A stretch of 5,161 nt of DNA, from the NCBI GenBank assembly GCA_045114665.1, contig JBGUKW010000049.1, positions 1-5,161 of the forward strand, written 5' to 3'. Each line of letters opens with the position of its first letter. The first letter of the stretch is position 1. Positions 1 to 3,813 of this stretch are shown here, one piece after another. This DNA comes from CADAWZ01 sp045114665 (GTDB lineage: Bacteria > Vulcanimicrobiota > CADAWZ01). The notes beneath the pieces are model-generated. The model ran no database searches. It was not told the origin of the DNA and saw only the letters and a program-made list of their open reading frames with translations. The position numbers and the translations under genes are program-made.

Positions 1-67
1 TTTCAACAAATTTATTTAAAACCTCTGAATCAACAGGAGTATTTGCTGTGTAATCAAGATAAATCAC
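1..67 (-). CDS. Cysteine desulfurase (NifS/IscS-like), N-terminal fragment, partial at window edge
   Basis: Reading the minus strand from a GTG at 67 gives 22 residues beginning M-IYLDYTANTPVDSEV, open to the window edge. This matches the N-terminus of class V aminotransferase-fold cysteine desulfurases (typical IYLDxAATTPVxxEV). These PLP enzymes take sulfur from cysteine as a persulfide for Fe-S cluster or tRNA thiolation work. The start overlaps the stop of the upstream mnmA remnant by 14 nt, which suggests translational coupling. I see no clear Shine-Dalgarno for the GTG. An in-frame TTG further upstream (about position 97) is an alternative start. Family assignment rests on this short motif only; the PLP lysine and active-site cysteine lie outside the window. 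Confidence 0.72.
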   Translation of the reverse strand, partial: MIYLDYTANTPVDSEVLNKFVE

Positions 68-190
68 TTTCTGTTTTGGAAATAGTTCCGCCTCCAACTA
101 CAATATCATCATCATATAAAACGACTGCTTGTCCTTTTGTGATAGCTCTTTGTGGTGTGTCAAATTCTACTTTTATTCTAATCTGGAAAT
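54..190 (-). pseudogene. mnmA: C-terminal remnant of MnmA, tRNA-specific 2-thiouridylase
   Basis: The minus-strand frame ending in TGA at 54-56 encodes RIKVEFDTPQRAITKGQAVV, then LYDDDIVVGGGTI and a short tail. This is the C-terminal beta-barrel signature of MnmA (family pattern xFxxPQRAxTPGQAxVxYdgdxxxGGGxI). Only about 45 of the ~360 residues remain; the ATP-pyrophosphatase domain and both catalytic cysteines are absent. Immediately upstream the sequence becomes the 5' part of an unrelated AAA-ATPase gene in another reading frame, so no MnmA can be made here. An ATG at 236 opens this frame, but its first ~18 residues are out-of-frame AAA-gene sequence. Functional MnmA, if present, must be encoded elsewhere. 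The join could be a real deletion or an assembly chimera. Confidence 0.8.
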
Positions 191-343
191 TGTCAAAGAT
201 TTTCCAAATCGGCGAGGACGAGATAGAAAATAACATTTTCCATTTTCTATCATTTGTAATATTTGTTTTGTTTTATCAATATAAAGGTAATTTTCTTTAC
301 GAAATTCTTCAAATGTTTGAATACCTATAGGTAATTTTTGCAT
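173..343 (-). pseudogene. Truncated N-terminus of an AAA-ATPase-like / PD-(D/E)XK nuclease family protein
   Basis: From the ATG at 341-343 the minus strand encodes 56 residues, MQKLPIGIQTFEEFRKENYL, then YIDKTKQILQMI and YFLSRPRRFGKSLTIS, ending at TAA 173-175. The order 'LPIGIQTFEeiR..nYLYvDKT..i..li..gkyYFLSRPRRFGKSL' is the N-terminus of the AAA-ATPase-like family (AAA-ATPase_like plus C-terminal PDDEXK nuclease), normally ~500-570 residues. These genes often occur as multicopy families in anaerobic bacteria. RRFGKS is the Walker A segment. The family continues for hundreds of residues, but here the match stops about four codons before the TAA, where mnmA sequence begins. The RBS is excellent (AAGGAG, 8 nt before ATG) and there is a good promoter upstream, so a 56-residue peptide could still be made. 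Its function is unlikely. Confidence 0.78.
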
Positions 344-371
344 TTTTTATTCTCCTTAACTCTATTATTTT

Positions 372-400
372 ATTGTACTACTTATGTTATGAAAAATCAA
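372..400 (-). promoter_or_regulatory. Sigma70-type promoter for the minus-strand AAA-ATPase/mnmA-scar/desulfurase unit
   Basis: On the minus strand the -35 box TTGATT (400-395) is followed after exactly 17 nt by the -10 box TACAAT (377-372). It lies ~30 nt upstream of the ATG of the truncated AAA-ATPase gene, whose RBS AAGGAG follows. Five of six -10 bases match consensus. It may be the only promoter now driving the cysteine desulfurase. Confidence 0.6.
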
Positions 401-505
401 GAAAAGCAAATAAAAAAAATCCCTATTTTAAAAATGGTAACTATGGTTTCTTAATTCTGTTTTTGATTATAATTTTTAAAAAAGAAAAAAGCAATGGGCA
501 GTTTT

Positions 506-537
506 TTAAAAAAAGTTACTTAAGCAACTTTTTTTAA
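506..537. promoter_or_regulatory. AT-rich palindrome in the divergent intergenic region (operator or weak bidirectional terminator)
   Basis: The arms TTAAAAAAAGTT (506-517) and AACTTTTTTTAA (526-537) are perfect complements around ACTTAAGC, giving a 12-bp stem with an 8-nt loop. The centre alone is a near-perfect palindrome, AGTTaCTTAAGcAACT. The stem has almost no G-C pairs, so it would be a poor terminator. No plus-strand gene ends just before it, and it lies ~30 bp upstream of the plus-strand promoter. I therefore lean towards a protein-binding site. The rest of the 344-635 gap, apart from the two promoters, is featureless A/T-rich sequence. Confidence 0.35.
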
Positions 538-567
538 CTAATAGTTTCTTAAAATTTAATAAAATAA

Positions 568-598
568 TTGACTTAGCATTCCTTTAATGTGTTATAAT
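568..598 (+). promoter_or_regulatory. Promoter of the flavoenzyme gene
   Basis: A TTGACT -35 box (568-573) is followed by a perfect TATAAT -10 box (593-598) with a 19-nt spacer. If the -35 is read as TGACTT the spacer is 18 nt. Transcription should begin near 605, leaving a leader of about 30 nt before the start at 636. The spacer carries CTTAGCAT, which recurs in the promoter at 2748. Confidence 0.6.
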
Positions 599-635
599 TA
601 AAAAAATAATAAAAATATTTATGGAGAATTTAAAG

Positions 636-2597
636 ATGAAAAAATATCCGAATTTATCAAAACCAATAAAAATAGGAAATGTAAAAATAAAAAATCGTAT
701 GTTTATGGCTCCGATGGATACTGGTTTTGGAAATACACCAGATGGCATTTTTACACCAGAGGGGATTGAATATTTTGTACGCAGAGCAAAAGGTGGTTTT
801 GGACTTTTGTTTAGTGGAGGCACAAATGTTGATGGAAAAGTTGACGGAACTCCTTGTATTCTTGACAATCCACAAAAATTTATAAGTGTTGGAAAAACAT
901 TAAATGACAGGCTTCGTGCATATAACACAAAAATGTTTATGCAATTGACTTTAAATATAGGTAGAAATGCTGGAATGAAAACTCCGTCTCCTCTTCCTAT
1001 GTTGCAAAATAAGTCTATAATAACAAAAGAACTGACTATTGAAGAAATTCATACAAAAATTCAAGAAATGGGAGAGGCTTCAAAACTTGTAAAACAAGCT
1101 GGTTATGCTGGAATTGATATACATGCTCTTCACTGGGGACATTTGATTGATTCTTTTGCTCTTAGTTTTATGAATCACAGAAAAGATGAATATGGGGGAA
1201 CTCTGGAAAATAGACTTAGAATAACGAAAGAAATTGTTGATGTGATAAAAAAAGAATGTGGAAAAGATTTTCCTGTTACAATTCGTTTAGCTTTGAAAAG
1301 TTATATGAAAGATTTTGATAAAGCTTCTTTTGACGGGAGTGGAGAAGTTGGAAGAACTCTTGAAGAAGCCATTGAGATTGCAAAATTATTGGAAAGTTAT
1401 GGATATGATGGGCTTTCAACAGATGTTGGAACATTGGATGGTTTTTATTATGCTATGCCTCCTGCTTATGTTCCTGCAGGTTCTACTCTTGATTTGGCTT
1501 CAGAAGTTAAAAAAAATGTCAATATTCCTATTTTGTGTGGAAGTAGATTTTCCGATCCTGACATTGCCGAAAAAGCAATAGAAGAAGGAAAAGTTGATTC
1601 TGCCGTTATTGGAAGACAATCAATAGCAGATCCAGATTTTGCAAATAAAATTTTGGCAGGCAAACCTGAAGAAATAAGAACTTGTATTGCTTGCAATCAA
1701 GGTTGCATTTGGGGATATTTTACAAGAGGAAAAATATTTTGTGCCGTAAATCCTGAGGTTGGATTTGAGGGAAAAGGTGGACTCACAAAAGCTCCATTAA
1801 AAAAGAAATTAATAGTAGTTGGTGGCGGAGTTGCTGGAATGGAAGTTGCAAGAATAGCAACTTTAAGAGGACACGAAGTCTCTTTATATGAAAAAAAATC
1901 TGTACTCGGTGGAAATTTAATTCCTGCAGGCAATCACGATTTTAAATATGAAGTTTCAAAATTGAATGATTATTTAAAAAAGCAGATGGAACTTTTGAAA
2001 ATAGATGTTCATTTGAATAAAGAAATTACTGCAGAAGAATTAAAAAATATGGAAGCTGATGTTATTCTTCTTGCAATAGGTTCAAATCCAATTATGCCTA
2101 AATCTATTGCTGGAATCGATCACCCAAAAACAATGTCAAGTATTGAAGCCTGTATGAATACTCGTGAGATAGGAGAAAAAGTCGTAGTTGTAGGCGGTGG
2201 TTTAGTTGGTTGTGAAATTGCTTTTGGATATGCTAAAGAAGGCAAAGAAGTTACTATAGTTGAGGCATTGGACGATATTTTGAAGGTAAATGATGTCCCA
2301 GCTATGAATAAATTGATGTTAAAAGACGCTTTTGAATATTACAAAACAAAAATTTTGACTTCTACAAAATTAAAAAGCGTTACAGATAAAGGTGCAGTTG
2401 TAGTTTTGCCAAATGGAGAAGAAAAAACAATAGAAGCTGATTCGGTTGTTATATCTATAGGTTATCGTTCTCTTCCTTCATTTGCAGATGAATTAATTGG
2501 TTGTGGTGCAGAAATTTATGAAATAGGGGATTGCAATAGAGTTGGAAATGTTCTAACTTGTATGCACGATGCCTATGAAGTCGCTTCTCATTTATAA
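636..2597 (+). CDS. NADH:flavin oxidoreductase / 2-enoate reductase (BaiCD-FldZ-like Old Yellow Enzyme with Fe-S and FAD domains)
   Basis: Predicted cytoplasmic flavoenzyme that reduces an activated C=C bond with NAD(P)H via FMN, an [4Fe-4S] cluster and FAD. Start: ATG 636 has GGAG (623-626) 9 nt upstream; the in-frame ATG at 621 has no RBS and contains that SD. The product is 653 residues, the usual length for 2,4-dienoyl-CoA reductase, BaiCD/BaiH and clostridial 2-enoate reductases. Domains: OYE TIM barrel ~1-345 (MAPMDTG at 24-30, HALHWGHL at 163-170, DEYGG at 184-188, late-barrel IGRQS at 325-329). The Fe-S motif C-x2-C-x3-C-x11-C is Cys350, 353, 357 and 369. A dinucleotide motif GGGVAGMEVA lies at 396-405, a second VVGGGLVGCEIA at 518-529, and the FAD-closing GDC at 631-633. 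It has its own promoter; no terminator follows, so it may be co-transcribed with the small ORF and possibly the activase. Substrate cannot be read from sequence: an enoate, cinnamate or enoyl-CoA derivative is plausible. BaiCD-like similarity does not show bile-acid metabolism. Confidence 0.9.
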   Translation: MKKYPNLSKPIKIGNVKIKNRMFMAPMDTGFGNTPDGIFTPEGIEYFVRRAKGGFGLLFSGGTNVDGKVDGTPCILDNPQKFISVGKTLNDRLRAYNTKMFMQLTLNIGRNAGMKTPSPLPMLQNKSIITKELTIEEIHTKIQEMGEASKLVKQAGYAGIDIHALHWGHLIDSFALSFMNHRKDEYGGTLENRLRITKEIVDVIKKECGKDFPVTIRLALKSYMKDFDKASFDGSGEVGRTLEEAIEIAKLLESYGYDGLSTDVGTLDGFYYAMPPAYVPAGSTLDLASEVKKNVNIPILCGSRFSDPDIAEKAIEEGKVDSAVIGRQSIADPDFANKILAGKPEEIRTCIACNQGCIWGYFTRGKIFCAVNPEVGFEGKGGLTKAPLKKKLIVVGGGVAGMEVARIATLRGHEVSLYEKKSVLGGNLIPAGNHDFKYEVSKLNDYLKKQMELLKIDVHLNKEITAEELKNMEADVILLAIGSNPIMPKSIAGIDHPKTMSSIEACMNTREIGEKVVVVGGGLVGCEIAFGYAKEGKEVTIVEALDDILKVNDVPAMNKLMLKDAFEYYKTKILTSTKLKSVTDKGAVVVLPNGEEKTIEADSVVISIGYRSLPSFADELIGCGAEIYEIGDCNRVGNVLTCMHDAYEVASHL

Positions 2598-2630
2598 TTT
2601 TTTTATGATTTTTTTATGAAGGAGGGAAAA

Positions 2631-2723
2631 ATGTCAGATTATTTTGGAAAAGAAATATTCACAAAATGTGTTGGAGTATTTGAGAAAAAAAAATATTATA
2701 AAGCTAAGCACAGAAAATGTTGA
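2631..2723 (+). CDS. Small ORF, 30 residues, unknown function (possible gene remnant)
   Basis: An ATG 4 nt after the near-consensus Shine-Dalgarno GAAGGAGGG (2618-2626) opens a 30-codon frame, starting MSDYFGKEIFTKCVGVFEKK and ending KAKHRKC before TGA. It begins 33 nt after the flavoenzyme stop with no terminator between, so it would be translated from the same mRNA. I do not recognise it. The RBS is better than that of the flavoenzyme, so this may be the first codons of a formerly longer gene. A run of nine A (2685-2693) could cause slippage. A -1 shift there would change the tail to NIIKLSTENVDS and extend it by only two residues. It is basic at the C-terminus, with two cysteines and no signal peptide or membrane segment. 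Confidence 0.4.
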   Translation: MSDYFGKEIFTKCVGVFEKKKYYKAKHRKC

Positions 2724-2764
2724 TTCATAACTTTTTTCCATAATATCTTGACATTTTGCTTAGC
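2703..2764. repeat. Imperfect inverted repeat overlapping the activase promoter
   Basis: GCTAAGCA (2703-2710) is the exact reverse complement of TGCTTAGC (2757-2764). Inside it, AAATGT (2715-2720) is complementary to ACATTT (2751-2756), after a 4-nt bulge (CAGA) on the left. As RNA the stem could extend by two G-U pairs and one A-U pair, leaving a 24-nt loop. There is no T-tract, so it is not a standard terminator. The right arm contains the -35 box of the downstream promoter and the left arm contains the end of the 30-codon ORF. Confidence 0.45.
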
Positions 2765-2776
2765 ATAATCAATAAT
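2748..2776 (+). promoter_or_regulatory. Strong sigma70-type promoter of the activase/double-cubane operon
   Basis: A perfect TTGACA -35 box (2748-2753) is followed by a 17-nt spacer and AATAAT (2771-2776, 5 of 6 to consensus). It sits ~45 nt upstream of the activase start. It overlaps the right arm of an inverted repeat and carries a CTTAGCAT shared with the flavoenzyme promoter. Confidence 0.65.
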
Positions 2777-2819
2777 ATTTGAGCTAATAAAATTAGATCA
2801 AAGAAAGGGGGTGAAAAAT

Positions 2820-3587
2820 ATGTTTATTGGCATAGACATTGGTTCAACTTGTGCTAAGACTGTTGTTCTTGACAAAGATAAAAATTTGATTTTAAAATTT
2901 GTTCAGCCTACAGGTTTTAGTAGTGTTGATACAGCCGATTTGATAAAAGAAAAATTAATATCGAATGGCATTGATTTTGATGAAAATCATATATTTGCCA
3001 CTGGATATGGTCGAATTGCCGTTCCATATGCAAAAAAGAAAATCACTGAGATAACTTGCCATGCACGAGGAGCTGTACATCTTTTTAATGATGACAATAT
3101 GCTTTTACTTGATATTGGTGGACAGGACACAAAGGTAATAAGCATTGAAAATGGGCAAGTAAGAGATTTTTTGATGAATGACAAATGCTCGGCAGGTACA
3201 GGTCGATTTTTGGAGATAATGTCAAATTCTTTGGCACTTCGTCCTGTTGAATTATGCGATCTCGCTTCAAAAGGTGGGGGAGTTAAAATAAGTTCGATGT
3301 GTACTGTTTTTGCTGAATCAGAAGTAATTAGCCTTGTCGCAAAAGGTGAGAAAAAGGAAAATATAGCATTTGCTGTTGTTGATTCCATTGCTGATAAAGC
3401 TGTAACTTTATGCAGGAAATTATTAAAAGATTCACGAAATATTTATTTGACAGGTGGACTTTGTAATTGTCCATTTCTTCTCGAAAGAATAGGAGACAAA
3501 TTAAATACAAAGGTTTCATCTTGTGTAGAGGCACAATTTGCAGGTGCTTTTGGTGCTTCTCTTTTATCTTTAGAAAAAAGTGCCTAA
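2820..3587 (+). CDS. yjiL: ATP-dependent [4Fe-4S] activase of a double-cubane-cluster / 2-hydroxyacyl-CoA dehydratase family system (YjiL-like)
   Basis: Homodimeric ASKHA-fold ATPase ('archerase') that uses ATP hydrolysis to push one low-potential electron from ferredoxin or flavodoxin into a partner Fe-S enzyme. Start: ATG 2820 follows AAGGGGGTGA (2805-2814), a one-mismatch match to the full anti-SD. The in-frame GTG at 2811 lies inside that SD and is unlikely to initiate. The resulting 255 residues equal the length I recall for E. coli YjiL. Motifs: phosphate-1 IGIDIGSTCAK (3-13); phosphate-2 DIGGQDTKVI (98-107); NDKCSAGTGRF (120-130) with Cys123; SSMCTVFAESE (158-168) with Cys161; adenosine-loop TGG (211-213); AQFAGAFGA (238-246). 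Cys123 and Cys161 are the two positions per subunit that hold the cluster bridging the dimer in HgdC-type activators. It lies 226 nt before its likely partner. The closest family type is YjiL/DCCP-reductase rather than HgdC, judged by the partner gene. Confidence 0.9.
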   Translation: MFIGIDIGSTCAKTVVLDKDKNLILKFVQPTGFSSVDTADLIKEKLISNGIDFDENHIFATGYGRIAVPYAKKKITEITCHARGAVHLFNDDNMLLLDIGGQDTKVISIENGQVRDFLMNDKCSAGTGRFLEIMSNSLALRPVELCDLASKGGGVKISSMCTVFAESEVISLVAKGEKKENIAFAVVDSIADKAVTLCRKLLKDSRNIYLTGGLCNCPFLLERIGDKLNTKVSSCVEAQFAGAFGASLLSLEKSA

Positions 3588-3597
3588 AATAACAAAT

Positions 3598-3700
3598 TTA
3601 TCGGTGTAAATACACAATTTGCAGGACTTTCGGTGTATTTACATATAAGGCTTAATATATGAGCCACTTATCAAAGCTGCCTGAAAAATTTTTAGGAACA
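3598..3700 (+). ncRNA. Structured leader RNA, tandem copy 1 (candidate riboswitch aptamer)
   Basis: First of two adjacent ~103-nt direct copies between the activase and the double-cubane gene. P1 is an 11-bp stem, 3605-3615 with 3633-3643, enclosing the loop AATTTGCAGGACTTTCG. P2 is GGCTTA (3649-3654) with TGAGCC (3660-3665). The conserved 3' segment ATCAAAGCTGCCTGAAAAA (3670-3688) can form a pseudoknot with the P1 loop: CAGG 3622-3625 with CCTG 3680-3683, and CTTT 3627-3630 with AAAG 3673-3676. Alternatively CCTG can fold into a local hairpin with TTTTTAGG (3689-3696). The AGGA here is followed by no start codon, so this copy would act through the second copy or on RNA folding. It does not match any riboswitch consensus I know. 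Confidence 0.72.
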
Positions 3701-3806
3701 TTATCTGTGTAAATATACAATTTGCAGGACTTTAGGTATATTTACATTTTAAGCTCAAAAAAAAATGAGCTTATTATCAAAGCCGCCTGAAAAAATTTTT
3801 TAGGAG
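3701..3806 (+). ncRNA. Structured leader RNA, tandem copy 2, ending in the RBS of the double-cubane gene
   Basis: Second copy of the repeat, same architecture. P1 pairs 3708-3718 with 3736-3746 around AATTTGCAGGACTTTAG. P2 is AAGCTCA (3751-3757) with TGAGCTT (3766-3772). The pseudoknot is CAGG 3725-3728 with CCTG 3786-3789 plus CTTT 3730-3733 with AAAG 3779-3782. Relative to copy 1, the P1 pair C3613-G3635 has become U3716-A3738 and P2 has changed on both sides while staying paired. Loops and the 3' segment are nearly identical. The competing hairpin, CCTGAAAAAA (3786-3795) with TTTTTTAGG (3796-3804), would bury the AGGAG (3802-3806) that lies 7 nt before the ATG at 3814. This suggests translational control of the downstream gene. 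Confidence 0.75.
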
Positions 3807-3813
3807 TAAAAAA

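Noticed and set aside
43..330. Plus-strand 95-residue open frame
   Set aside because: It runs antisense across three recognisable minus-strand fragments (desulfurase, MnmA tail, AAA-ATPase start), has no RBS and no recognisable motif.
621..636. ATG at 621 as start of the flavoenzyme
   Set aside because: It has no Shine-Dalgarno, and the GGAG directly after it is correctly spaced for the ATG at 636.
584..928. Minus-strand 114-residue open frame, and other antisense or shifted frames inside the flavoenzyme gene (657-875, 1315-1581, 1466-1696, 1697-1933)
   Set aside because: All lie within the well-supported flavoenzyme coding region, lack RBSs and show no family motif; they are shadows of the real frame.
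2811..2820. GTG at 2811 as start of the activase
   Set aside because: This GTG is inside the AAGGGGGTGA ribosome-binding site that serves the ATG at 2820.
2987..3534. Minus-strand open frames inside the activase gene
   Set aside because: Antisense to a gene with complete conserved motifs; no independent start signals.
3598..3806. The tandem repeat as a CRISPR array or mobile-element repeat
   Set aside because: Only two adjacent copies with no unique spacers, no terminal inverted repeats and no target duplication. The conservation pattern (loops kept, stems covarying) fits RNA structure, and copy 2 ends exactly in a gene's RBS.
3598..3806. Known tandem riboswitch (glycine) or small pseudoknot riboswitches (preQ1, SAM-II)
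   Set aside because: I see none of the conserved core sequences I know for these classes, and the two-stem plus loop-to-tail arrangement with a CAGGACTTT loop does not match them. A database search would be needed to exclude all known classes.
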